Assembly: GCA_007134405.1 (NCBI GenBank)
Contig: SLKW01000288.1
Location: 1 to 7,914, forward strand
Reading direction: 5' to 3'
Length of the DNA stretch: 7,914 nucleotides
Source: Paracoccaceae bacterium
GTDB lineage: Bacteria; Pseudomonadota; Alphaproteobacteria; Rhodobacterales; Rhodobacteraceae
The notes under the pieces were generated by a model that searched no databases, was not told the origin of the DNA, and was given only the letters and a program-made list of their open reading frames with translations. This document shows, one piece after another, positions 1-6,213 of the stretch. Position 1 is the stretch's first letter; every line of letters starts with the position of its first letter. A program made the translations under genes and the position numbers.

Positions 1-1
1 G

Positions 2-343
2 GTCGAGCGTTGCGAGCGGCGGGCGCGGGCGCTGGGGTTCGGGGCGTTCCGGGTGTGCAACATCTTCGGCTTCCGCGCCACCGATCCGCGAGTGATGCGG
101 GCGGTCGCCGATCCGATCGGGCCGGGCAACGACGCGGCGATCCGCGAGAGCGCGGGCTGGGCCGACCGGATCGTCTGCGCCTGGGGAACGCATGGGGCGC
201 ACCTGGAGCGCGGGCCGGCGGTGGAGCGGCTCTTGCGCGCGACGGGGCGGCCGCTCTTCCACCTGGGGCTCAGCAAGGCGGGGCACCCGAAGCACCCGCT
301 TTACATCGGCTACGACCGGCAGCCCGAAGCCTGGCCGGAATAG
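2..343 (+). CDS. DUF1643 family protein, 3' part (5' end outside window)
   Basis: The reading frame is open from the window edge to TAG at 341-343 and gives 113 residues. The protein matches the C-terminal part of the DUF1643 family: a VCNIFGFRATDP stretch near residues 18-29, ADPIGPGNDAAI, then VCAWGTHGAHL, and an ending like HLGLSKAGHPKHPLYIGY. The GTG at 53 is an internal valine codon because the family similarity (RALGFGAFRVCN) continues upstream of it, so the true start lies before position 1. Family members are usually about 150-200 residues, so roughly a third to a half of the protein, including its N-terminal conserved block, is missing here. The biochemical function of DUF1643 is not established. 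The gene converges on lpxK and is followed 22 nt after its stop by a terminator-like hairpin. The family call is confident; the function is unknown. Confidence 0.85.
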   Translation, partial: VERCERRARALGFGAFRVCNIFGFRATDPRVMRAVADPIGPGNDAAIRESAGWADRIVCAWGTHGAHLERGPAVERLLRATGRPLFHLGLSKAGHPKHPLYIGYDRQPEAWPE

Positions 344-359
344 GGGCTGCCGTCCCCTT

Positions 360-375
360 TTGCCCGCGCGGGCAA
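360..375. repeat. 16-bp perfect palindrome
   Basis: TTGCCCGCGCGGGCAA is identical to its own reverse complement. It lies 16 nt after the DUF1643 stop and overlaps the left arm of the proposed terminator. With no loop it is more natural as a DNA site than as an RNA hairpin, but it may simply belong to the terminator region. Confidence 0.5.
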
Positions 376-396
376 TTCACCGCCGCGCGTGTTTTT
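365..396 (+). terminator. Probable intrinsic terminator of the DUF1643 gene
   Basis: A perfect 7-bp stem, CGCGCGG (365-371) pairing with CCGCGCG (383-389), encloses an 11-nt loop and is followed at once by TGTTTTT (390-396). It starts 22 nt after the DUF1643 stop codon on the same strand. A GC stem plus a U tract is the classical Rho-independent form. An alternative 16-bp palindrome at 360-375 shares the left arm and could compete with this fold. Confidence 0.55.
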
Positions 397-457
397 GGGC
401 AAGATGAAGGGGCGGGCCGTCGCGGCGGCTGCGTCGTGCCCGGGACTCCGTTGGAGC

Positions 458-471
458 GTCCAAATTTGGAC
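458..471. repeat. 14-bp perfect palindrome, operator-like
   Basis: GTCCAAATTTGGAC equals its reverse complement. A further TTGGA at 451-455 forms a second, overlapping inverted repeat with TCCAA at 459-463 (spacer GCG), so the pentamer occurs three times in alternating orientation within 21 bp. This resembles a binding site for a dimeric regulator, yet no gene start lies next to it in either direction. Confidence 0.5.
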
Positions 472-527
472 CGATGGGCTGTCGAGCGACGAAAGTGTCG
501 CGATCTTCCACATATTCTCTCCATTAT

Positions 528-579
528 GGAAAAGTGCAACGCAATGGATATGAAAAGTGGAAAGAAGCGTTGCTTTTCC
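528..579. repeat. Long inverted repeat (13-bp stem with 2-nt bulge)
   Basis: GGAAAAG-TG-CAACGC at 528-542 pairs with GCGTTGCTTTTCC at 567-579: all 13 positions pair and only TG is bulged out. The loop is 24 nt (543-566). The stem is in the AT-rich part of the intergenic region. It could be the core of a structured RNA on either strand. No clear -35/-10 pair at usual spacing was found in front of it. Confidence 0.45.
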
Positions 580-721
580 GGGCTGAAGTTTTCCGCAGGG
601 CCTTGTGGCAGAAATCCCAGCCACACACCACATTTGGTGGTTTGCGGGGCTGAGCGTCGCGGGGGGCGGCCTGCCCGACCGAAGGGCCGGCGCGCTGCTG
701 AGCGGGAGCGATGACGGGTTG

Positions 722-738
722 CGCGCCGTTTGGGCGCG
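722..738 (-). terminator. Weak hairpin candidate after lpxK
   Basis: CGCGCC (722-727) and GGCGCG (733-738) form a 6-bp stem with a 5-nt loop, beginning 11 nt past the lpxK stop on the minus strand. The same right arm can instead pair as GGCGC (733-737) with GCGCC (741-745). There is no T tract behind it in the lpxK direction, so if it ends transcription it is not a classical intrinsic terminator. Confidence 0.25.
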
Positions 739-749
739 TGGCGCCAGGA

Positions 750-1733
750 TCAGAGGTCGAGGGCGGCGCGGAAGCCTTCGGGGTCGTCGATCTGCAGGCG
801 AACCGGCAGCGTGAGGACCTTGTGGCGCATCGAGGCGGGCAGGCGCACGGCGTCCTTTTCGGTCGTCACAAGCTGCGCGCTCAGCGACTTTGCCTCGTGT
901 TCGAGCCGGGTCAGGAGGGCGGTGCCGATGGGCTGGTGATCGTCGAGCGGCTGGGCGCGGGCGATCTGGACGCCCAGGGCTTGAAGCGTGTCGAAGAATT
1001 TCTGCGGCCGGCCGATCCCGGCGAAGGCGAGCGCGCGCAGCCCCTGCCAGGTCATCCCCGTCTGCAGGGGAGCAAGGGTGGCGGTGAAGAGCGGGCGCAT
1101 CGCCAGGACCGAGCCCCAGTCCGCCTGCAGCCGCGCCTGGGCCTCGGGCGGTCCGATGGCGAGGACCAGATCGGCGCGGGAAAGCCCCTCTGCCACGGGT
1201 TCGCGCAACGGGCCGGCGGGCAGGCAGCGCGCGTTGCCGAAGCCGGTCTCGGCATCGACCACCACCACCGAGCGGGTCTTGAGCACAGCGGGGTTCTGGA
1301 ACCCGTCATCCATAAGCACGACCTCGGCCCCGGCCGCGTGCGCGGCGCGGACGCCCGCGGCGCGGTCGCGGGCGATCCAGCAGGGAACGAAGGACGCGAT
1401 CAGTAGCGGTTCGTCGCCCGTATCGGTTGCCCGGTGGCGGCGGGGATCGACGCGCAGGGGGCCGGTCAGCCGACCGCCATGCCCGCGCGAGACGACATGC
1501 ACGGCGCGGCCCTGTTCGGTGAGCATCTGCGCAAGCGCGATGGTCGCGGGCGTCTTGCCGGTGCCGCCGACGCTGAGATTGCCCAGGCAGATCACCGGCA
1601 CCTCGGCGCGCCAGCCGGGTCGTGCGAGACGGGCGCGGGTCGCGCGCGCATAGGCCCAGCCCAGCGGGGCCAGCAGCCGTGCCTGCCAGCCCGGCCGGGC
1701 GGGCGGGTTGAACCAGAAGGCCGGCGCCCTCAT
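750..1733 (-). CDS. lpxK: Tetraacyldisaccharide 4'-kinase LpxK
   Basis: LpxK phosphorylates the 4' position of the tetraacyl disaccharide 1-phosphate with ATP, forming lipid IVA in lipid A synthesis at the inner face of the inner membrane. The 327-residue protein has normal family length. It shows the P-loop GNLSVGGTGKTP at 51-62, SRGHG at 82-86, the GDEPLL motif at 106-111 whose Asp corresponds to the catalytic base region, the DDGFQNP motif at 142-148, GNARCLPAGPLREP at 166-179, DDH at 264-266, FAGIGRPQKFF at 237-247, and TTEKDAVRLP near 290-299. The N-terminal 30 residues are moderately hydrophobic and basic, as expected of this membrane-associated enzyme. The ATG at 1733 overlaps the stop of the upstream KdtA-like gene as ATGA, implying translational coupling. 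It is the last gene of the minus-strand run. All recognisable motifs are intact, so it is probably active. Confidence 0.96.
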   Translation of the reverse strand: MRAPAFWFNPPARPGWQARLLAPLGWAYARATRARLARPGWRAEVPVICLGNLSVGGTGKTPATIALAQMLTEQGRAVHVVSRGHGGRLTGPLRVDPRRHRATDTGDEPLLIASFVPCWIARDRAAGVRAAHAAGAEVVLMDDGFQNPAVLKTRSVVVVDAETGFGNARCLPAGPLREPVAEGLSRADLVLAIGPPEAQARLQADWGSVLAMRPLFTATLAPLQTGMTWQGLRALAFAGIGRPQKFFDTLQALGVQIARAQPLDDHQPIGTALLTRLEHEAKSLSAQLVTTEKDAVRLPASMRHKVLTLPVRLQIDDPEGFRAALDL

Positions 1734-2941
1734 CCCACGCCCCCGGTCGCGGCGCGGGCGTGGGCGATGTCGTGGGCGCGGTCGCAGATGCGCCGTGCCA
1801 GCGCATAGGTGGCGTCCGATCCCTCGGTCGCGATGCTCCAGGCGCGGAGCGCGGCTTCGGCGCCGATTTCGGGCGCGAGCAGCGTGGCGATGGCGTCGCC
1901 CAGTTCGCCCGCATTGGCGACGCGCCGCGCCGCGCGTCCCTTTCGCAGCCGGTCCAGAAGGGCGCGGTCGCCCGCGGCCGCATGTGGGCCGAAGACCAGC
2001 ACGGAGCCAAGCGCCGCGGCCAGGAGCGGCGGCGCCGTCTCGGCCTCGCGCGTGAGCGAGCCGCCGAGATAGCAGATCCCAGCGAGGCGCAGGAACAGGC
2101 CGGGCTCGTCCTCGGCATCGGCGATGTAGACCTGCGTCGTCTCGGTGATCTCTTCGTCGAGGGCGCGGCGGGCGCTGACGAAGCCCACGTCGCGCGCCGC
2201 CTCGGCCAGTTCCGCGCCGCGACCGGCCTCGCGCGGCGAGACGATGAGGAGCAGCCGGTGCGAGCGGCGCAGCGCCTGTTCATGGGCCAGAAGCGCGGCG
2301 GCTTCTTCGGGGGCGGGCAGCGACCAGGCAAACCAGCAGAGCCGGTGCGCGAGGGTGGCGCGCATCGCCTCGAGTTCGGAGGCGTTGCAGGGCGGCGCGG
2401 GCGGATAGCGGGCGAAGGGACCCGAGGCCTCGACCGGGACATGTCCTGGCGCGAGGCCGCGCAGCAGGGTGGCGCTGGCGCTGTCGGCGGCGTGGATCTC
2501 GGTCATCGCGCCCAGAAGGCCGCGCAGGAAGCCCGGCCAAAGTCCCCACTGGCCGGGCAGGACCGGGCGGCGGGCATCGACCAGAAGGATGGGCAACTCA
2601 CGGCGGCGGGCGGTTTCGACCAGCGCGGGGGGCAGCGGCGCGCCGGACAGCACCAGAAGCGCTGGGTCGTGCCGCTCGAGATGCGCTGTAAGGGCGGCGA
2701 CGCTGTCGGCGGGGCCGGGGTCGGCCTCGGTCCCGGTGAGGAGGGTGGGCGGCGCGCCCCGGATCTCGCGGATCTGGCGGGCGAGCAAGGTCAGGACGGG
2801 CACGGCCTCGGCCTCGGTGGCGTGCAGCCAGATGGCGGTCCGGCGCGCCAGGGCCGTGGCGGGGGGCGGGGGGCGATCGCTGCGCCCGCGCCCCAGCCGA
2901 AAGGCCCAGAACCCCGGGATCGCCCCCCGTTGCGCGGCCAT
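1730..2941 (-). CDS. KdtA/WaaA-like glycosyltransferase (Kdo transferase homologue), divergent motifs
   Basis: WaaA (KdtA) transfers Kdo from CMP-Kdo to lipid IVA. This 403-residue protein is recognisable as a homologue by overall layout: an IWLHA strand at 37-41 opening the N-terminal half, a second Rossmann-like half from about 200, the TTQVYIADAEDEPGLFLRLAG stretch ending at 288, and GGS at 293-295. Its position before lpxK supports this. Several family hallmarks look altered. The SxGE motif that normally follows HA is replaced by TEAEA. The STHxGEE element reads WSLPAPEE (206-213), PRHxxR reads PREAGR (236-241), and the NPxEP element after GGS reads APPLLAA (303-309). No obvious N-terminal membrane anchor is present. 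The frame stays open upstream to 3073, but that part overlaps the DUF4170 gene. The ATG at 2941 lies 11 nt after that gene and has GAGGG 8 nt upstream, so I chose it. It could be a Kdo transferase with changed specificity or a degenerate partner; the family call is firm, the activity is not. Confidence 0.8.
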   Translation of the reverse strand: MAAQRGAIPGFWAFRLGRGRSDRPPPPATALARRTAIWLHATEAEAVPVLTLLARQIREIRGAPPTLLTGTEADPGPADSVAALTAHLERHDPALLVLSGAPLPPALVETARRRELPILLVDARRPVLPGQWGLWPGFLRGLLGAMTEIHAADSASATLLRGLAPGHVPVEASGPFARYPPAPPCNASELEAMRATLAHRLCWFAWSLPAPEEAAALLAHEQALRRSHRLLLIVSPREAGRGAELAEAARDVGFVSARRALDEEITETTQVYIADAEDEPGLFLRLAGICYLGGSLTREAETAPPLLAAALGSVLVFGPHAAAGDRALLDRLRKGRAARRVANAGELGDAIATLLAPEIGAEAALRAWSIATEGSDATYALARRICDRAHDIAHARAATGGVG

Positions 2942-2952
2942 GCCCCGGGCCC

Positions 2953-3198
2953 TCAGCCCTCGACCGGGTGGGTCGGGCTGTGCTCGTCGCCCTCTTCCAT
3001 GAGGCGGTGGAGATGGGCGATGAAATAGCGGGTCAGCGCCTGGTCCACGGTGCGCTGCGCCTCGGCCCGCCATGCGCGGTGGGCGCTGGCGTAGTCGGGG
3101 AAGAGGCCGACGATGTGGACGGCCGAGGGGTCGACGAATTCGGTCGATCCGGGCGCGGTCAGTTCGCCGCCGAAGACGAGGTGCAGGCGTTGTGTCAT
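2953..3198 (-). CDS. DUF4170 domain-containing small protein
   Basis: This 81-residue protein matches the alphaproteobacterial DUF4170 family from end to end: MTQRLHLVFGGEL at the start, STEFVDPSAVHIVGLFPDY in the middle, AWRAEAQRTVD at about 43-53, and RYFIAHLHRLM near the end. Its function is unknown. It has no signal peptide or membrane segment and is probably a small cytoplasmic alpha/beta protein. An in-frame ATG four codons upstream (3210) exists, but GGAG lies 6 nt before the ATG at 3198 and the family starts at MTQ, so the shorter form is chosen. It lies 36 nt after the cysQ-like gene and 11 nt before the KdtA-like gene. This close packing suggests co-expression with lipopolysaccharide assembly and perhaps a supporting role there, which is inference. 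Confidence 0.88.
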   Translation of the reverse strand: MTQRLHLVFGGELTAPGSTEFVDPSAVHIVGLFPDYASAHRAWRAEAQRTVDQALTRYFIAHLHRLMEEGDEHSPTHPVEG

Positions 3199-3234
3199 GG
3201 GGGTCTCCATGCGGTGCGTGGGTTCGGGGGCAGA

Positions 3235-4086
3235 CTACCGCGCCCGGCCGGTGGGGGAAACCGGGGGCGCGGGGTTTTCCAGCCCGAGCGCCTGAAGAAG
3301 CCCCGCATGGAGCGGCGCGGGCGCGGCGAGGACGCCGGCGTTGCGTGCCGCGGGCGTGTTGAAGGCAAGCGGTGCGCCATGGCGGTCGGTGATCTGCGCG
3401 CCGGCCTCGGCGGCGATGAGGGCGGCGGCGGCGATGTCCCAGTCCCAGGCGTCGCGCAGGGTGATCATGGCGTCGAAGCGCCCCTCGCCGATCAGCGCCA
3501 GGCGCCAGGCGAGCGAGGGGCGGAAGTGCCGCTCGACCAACGGCAGGCCGCCGGGCCAGTGGCGCGGCTCGAGCATCGGGCGGGCGGCGAGGACGCGCGC
3601 GCCGGTCAGCACCCCGCGCGGCGAGACGGTGAGCGGCCGGTCGCCGAGCCAGGCGCCCTGCCCGGCGATGGCGCGGTAGGTGAGGTTCAGGAGCGGCAGA
3701 TGCACGACGGCGGCGACGGGCCGGCCGGCGACGACGACGGCAAGCGCGTGGGCAAAGCTCTTCTGGCCCTCGAGAAAGGCGCGGGTGCCGTCGATCGGGT
3801 CGATGACGAAGGTCGCCGCCGCCGAGAGCCGCGCCGGATCGGAAAGTGAGTCGCTTTCCTCGGACAGCCAGCCGTAGCCGGGACGCGCGGCGGCGAGGCG
3901 GTCGTGCAGATAGGCGTTGACCTCAAGGTCGGCGGCGGTGACCGGGCCCTGGCCGCCGCCCTTGTCCCATTGCTTCACGCGTGTGCCGAAATGCCGCGCG
4001 GCGATTGCGCCCGCGCCCGCGGCGGCGTCGGTCAGAAGCGCCAGATCCGCCGCCGGATCGAGCGGCGCGGGATCAGGCACCGGCAA
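3235..4086 (-). CDS. cysQ: CysQ-like 3'(2'),5'-bisphosphate nucleotidase / inositol monophosphatase family
   Basis: A metal-dependent phosphatase of the inositol monophosphatase fold. CysQ members hydrolyse 3'-phosphoadenosine 5'-phosphate to AMP, which recycles the by-product of sulfate assimilation; related members act on inositol phosphates, so the substrate is inferred. Metal ligands are visible in the 283-residue product: Glu76 in WLSEES, Asp96 and Asp99 in the VIDPIDGT signature (94-101), and Asp217 in WDWDIAAA. KGGGQGPVTAAD at 42-53 is the usual substrate-loop region before them. The C-terminus (after about 275) is poorly conserved. The start is unusual. There is no ATG near the N-terminus; a TTG at 4086 has GAGGGG 7 nt upstream, while GTG at 4080, two codons later, is the alternative. 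Either way the gene overlaps the end of pmbA (stop at 4073-4075), suggesting coupled translation. Confidence 0.85.
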   Translation of the reverse strand: MPVPDPAPLDPAADLALLTDAAAGAGAIAARHFGTRVKQWDKGGGQGPVTAADLEVNAYLHDRLAAARPGYGWLSEESDSLSDPARLSAAATFVIDPIDGTRAFLEGQKSFAHALAVVVAGRPVAAVVHLPLLNLTYRAIAGQGAWLGDRPLTVSPRGVLTGARVLAARPMLEPRHWPGGLPLVERHFRPSLAWRLALIGEGRFDAMITLRDAWDWDIAAAALIAAEAGAQITDRHGAPLAFNTPAARNAGVLAAPAPLHAGLLQALGLENPAPPVSPTGRAR

Positions 4087-5422
4087 CCGTCAGCCCCTCG
4101 ACCAGAAGCGAGGGCACGACGTTGGACAGGTGCCGGCGGGCGTCGTTGGCCGGGGTCAGGCGCATGAGCATGTCGCGCAGGTTGCCGGCGATGGTGCATT
4201 CGTTGACCGGGTAGCGGATCTCGCCGCCCTCGACCCAGTAGCCCGAGGCGCCGCGGGAATAGTCGCCGGTCGTGGGGTTGATCGTCGCGCCGATGAGCGA
4301 GGTCACGAGAAGCCCCGTGCCCATCTCGCGGATGAGCGCCTCACGGCTGCGGCTGCCCTGCGTCAGTTCCACGCTCGACAGACTCGGCCCCGGAGGCCCG
4401 CCGGGGCCGCGGGTGGCATTGGCGGTGCTGTCCAGTCCCAGCTTGCGGCCGGTCGCGAGGTCCAGCACCCAGCTTTGCAGGATGCCGTCCTGGACCAGGT
4501 GCCGGCGCACGGTCGCCAGCCCCTCGGCATCGAAGGGGCGGGTGCCGGCGATGCGGGGGCGCAGCGGGTCCTCGATCAGGTCGAGCCCGGCGGGCAGGAC
4601 GCGCTCGCCCATGGCGTCGCGCAGCCAGCTTGCGCCGCGGGCGATGGCCGTGCCGTTGATCGCCGCGCCCAGATGCGAGATCAGCGCGCCCGAAACGCGT
4701 TCGTCATAGAGCACCGGAAAGGCGCCCGAGGGCGGTTTGCGCGGACCTGCCCGGGCCGCCGCGCGCTCACCGGCTTCGCGACCGATCACCTCGGGGTCGG
4801 GCAGGTCGGCGGCGAAGACGCGCGATTCGCTCGACCAGTCGCGCTCCATGCCCGTGCCGTCGCCGGTGATCGCCACGCAGGAGACCGTCCGCCCGGTGCG
4901 CCGATAGCCGCCCGAAAACCCGTTCGTCGCCGCCAGGTGGACATCGCGCCGGCCATACCCGGCCGACGCCTGGTCGATCCGGCTGATCCCCGCCACGGCA
5001 AGCGCCGCGGCCTCGGCGCGGCGGGCATCCTCGAGCAGCGCCTCGGGAGAGGGTTCGGCTTCGGGGTCGAAAAGCTCCAGCCCCGCGGCGTCGCGGCGCG
5101 TTCCCAGCTGTGCCGGATCGGCCAGGCCCACCCAGGGGTCCTCGGGCGCTTCGCGGGCCATGGCCACGGCGCGCTCGGCCATCTGCGCAAGCGTGCCGGG
5201 CTTGGCGTCCGAGCTGGACACGCAGGCCTGCCGCCGGCCGATGAGCACGCGCAGGCCCAGATCCAGCCCCTCGGCGCGGTCAGCCTGTTCCAGCGTGCCG
5301 TTGCGCACATCGACCGAAACCGACGTGCCGGCGATGACCACGGCGTCGGCCGCTTCGGCGCCGGCGCGGCGCGCCGCATCCAGAAGGGCTGCGGCGAGAT
5401 CGGCGGGGTTGGTATCGGACAT
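4073..5422 (-). CDS. pmbA: PmbA/TldE-type metalloprotease subunit (TldD/PmbA family)
   Basis: PmbA (TldE) pairs with TldD in a cytoplasmic heterodimeric protease known from E. coli for processing the microcin B17 precursor and degrading the CcdA antitoxin. The 449-residue length equals that of typical PmbA proteins. Conserved features include RNGTLEQADRAEGLDLGLRV at 40-59, FDAEGLAT near 297-304, and the family signature from INPTTGDYSRGASGYW (381-396) to YPVNECTIAGNLRDML (404-419). There is no HExxxH motif anywhere, which separates it from TldD, the zinc-binding partner; tldD is not in this window. AGGGA lies 8 nt before the ATG at 5422. The gene begins 65 nt after petR and its end overlaps the cysQ-like gene by 14 nt. 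That gap is long enough for a promoter, but I see no good one. Confidence 0.92.
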   Translation of the reverse strand: MSDTNPADLAAALLDAARRAGAEAADAVVIAGTSVSVDVRNGTLEQADRAEGLDLGLRVLIGRRQACVSSSDAKPGTLAQMAERAVAMAREAPEDPWVGLADPAQLGTRRDAAGLELFDPEAEPSPEALLEDARRAEAAALAVAGISRIDQASAGYGRRDVHLAATNGFSGGYRRTGRTVSCVAITGDGTGMERDWSSESRVFAADLPDPEVIGREAGERAAARAGPRKPPSGAFPVLYDERVSGALISHLGAAINGTAIARGASWLRDAMGERVLPAGLDLIEDPLRPRIAGTRPFDAEGLATVRRHLVQDGILQSWVLDLATGRKLGLDSTANATRGPGGPPGPSLSSVELTQGSRSREALIREMGTGLLVTSLIGATINPTTGDYSRGASGYWVEGGEIRYPVNECTIAGNLRDMLMRLTPANDARRHLSNVVPSLLVEGLTVAGA

Positions 5423-5487
5423 GCATGCGTTCCCTGCAACTTGCCCGCCCAGATAGACCGGCCGGGCGGCAAAGGAAAGCGCGGCCC

Positions 5488-6213
5488 TCAGCCCGCGGTC
5501 AGCATGTAGCCCTCGCCACGGACCGTCTGCAGGTAGCGCGGGCGGCGGGGGTCGGGTTCGATCTTGCGGCGCAGGCGGGTGATCTGCACGTCGACCGCGC
5601 GCTCCTGCGCCAGGTCGCCGCCGCCGCCCCGGTCGCGGCCCAACTGGTCGACCAGCGCCTCGCGGCTGATGACCTCGCCCGGCCGGGCGGCGAAGATGCG
5701 CATGAGCGCAGCCTCGGTCTGGGTCAGGCGCACCGGTGTCGCGCCGTCGCGCAGCTCGCCGGTCTCGGGCTCGTAGCGCATGCGGCCCAGCATCATCACC
5801 GCCGGGCCGGGCGCGGCTGCCGGCTGGGGCGCGCGGCGCAGGATGGCGTTGATCCGCAGCACCAGTTCGCGCGGCTCGAAGGGCTTGGCCAGGTAGTCGT
5901 CGGCCCCGGCCTCCAGCCCGCCGATCCGGTCGGCGGGCTCGCCGCGCGCGGTCAGCAGGATGACGGGCACCGAGGTCTGTTCGCGCAACCAGCGCGTCAG
6001 GCTCACCCCGTCCTCGCCCGGCATCATCACGTCGAGCACGATCAGGTCGAAGGCCAGCCCCGCCAGCAGGCGGCGCGCCTGCGCCGCGTCGCGCGCCGCG
6101 GTGACCAGGTAGCCCTGGCGCACCAGGTATTTCTTCAGAAGCGCGCGGATCCGCTCGTCGTCATCGACGATGAGCAGATGCGCCTCGGGTTGGGATGGGC
6201 TGGCGTCGTTCAT
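5488..6213 (-). CDS. petR: OmpR-family DNA-binding response regulator, PetR type
   Basis: A 241-residue response regulator. The receiver domain (about 11-125) has the acidic pocket Asp17-Asp18-Asp19, phosphoacceptor Asp61 in LIVLDVMMPGEDG, Thr88 and Lys110 in YLAKPFEPREL. All key residues are present, so phosphorylation is expected. The C-terminal winged helix spans about 145-240 and ends with ERAVDVQITRLRRKIEPD and a YLQTVRGEGYML tail. A glycine-rich insert, GRDRGGGGDLAQ (192-203), sits before the recognition helix. Together with the MarR gene in front, this arrangement matches petP-petR of Rhodobacter capsulatus, where PetR is required for growth and lies upstream of the bc1 genes. The ATG at 6213 overlaps the petP stop as ATGA. 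No histidine kinase lies in the window. The family is certain; the petR assignment rests on context and remembered similarity. Confidence 0.9.
   Translation of the reverse strand: MNDASPSQPEAHLLIVDDDERIRALLKKYLVRQGYLVTAARDAAQARRLLAGLAFDLIVLDVMMPGEDGVSLTRWLREQTSVPVILLTARGEPADRIGGLEAGADDYLAKPFEPRELVLRINAILRRAPQPAAAPGPAVMMLGRMRYEPETGELRDGATPVRLTQTEAALMRIFAARPGEVISREALVDQLGRDRGGGGDLAQERAVDVQITRLRRKIEPDPRRPRYLQTVRGEGYMLTAG

Larger units (their letters stand above)
344..749. other. Convergent intergenic region, AT-rich in the middle, no credible gene
   Basis: This 406-bp stretch lies between the ends of two convergent genes, so neither gene should need a promoter here. ORFs cross it on both strands, but their translations resemble no family I know and their codons lack the strong GC bias in third positions seen in the neighbouring genes. 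Counted directly, 501-600 contains 45 G+C, far below the surroundings. It also holds a 14-bp palindrome (458-471), an 11-bp odd palindrome TCCATTATGGA (520-530), and a long bulged inverted repeat (528-542 with 567-579). A direct repeat GAAAAGTG occurs at 529 and 552. It could hold a small RNA gene, a decayed insertion or only gene-end sequence; I cannot tell which. Confidence 0.5.

Noticed and set aside
310..633. Minus-strand open frames of 107 and 118 codons over the intergenic region (270-633)
   Set aside because: They run into the DUF1643 gene antisense, lack a ribosome binding site I would trust, show weak GC bias at third codon positions, and have no recognisable domain.
616..652. Imperfect nested inverted repeat CAGCC/ACCAC...GTGGT/GGCTG
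   Set aside because: The stems are only 5 bp each, separated by internal loops of unequal size, and there is no T tract in either direction, so I do not call it a terminator.
10..714. A 234-codon open frame on the + strand
   Set aside because: It runs out of frame through the DUF1643 coding sequence and then the AT-rich intergenic region. The product is low-complexity Arg/Gly/Ala-rich at first and resembles no family.
1760..3028. A 422-codon open frame on the + strand opposite the KdtA-like gene
   Set aside because: The translation is Gly/Arg/Ala-rich without domain features, whereas the minus strand shows family-level similarity and operon-type junctions.
2942..3073. N-terminal extension of the KdtA-like protein to 447 residues
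   Set aside because: The extension lies over the DUF4170 gene in another frame and is Pro/Arg/Gly-rich, unlike any Kdo transferase N-terminus. The ATG at 2941 has a ribosome binding site and fits the gap.
5445..5469. Hairpin CCGCCC/GGGCGG between petR and pmbA as a terminator
   Set aside because: Only a 6-bp stem with a 13-nt loop and no T tract; it overlaps a CCGGCCGG palindrome expected in GC-rich DNA and gives no firm evidence of termination.
3917..5509. A 530-codon open frame on the + strand
   Set aside because: It is antisense to pmbA and cysQ, both of which have clear family motifs. Long antisense frames are expected in DNA this rich in GC.
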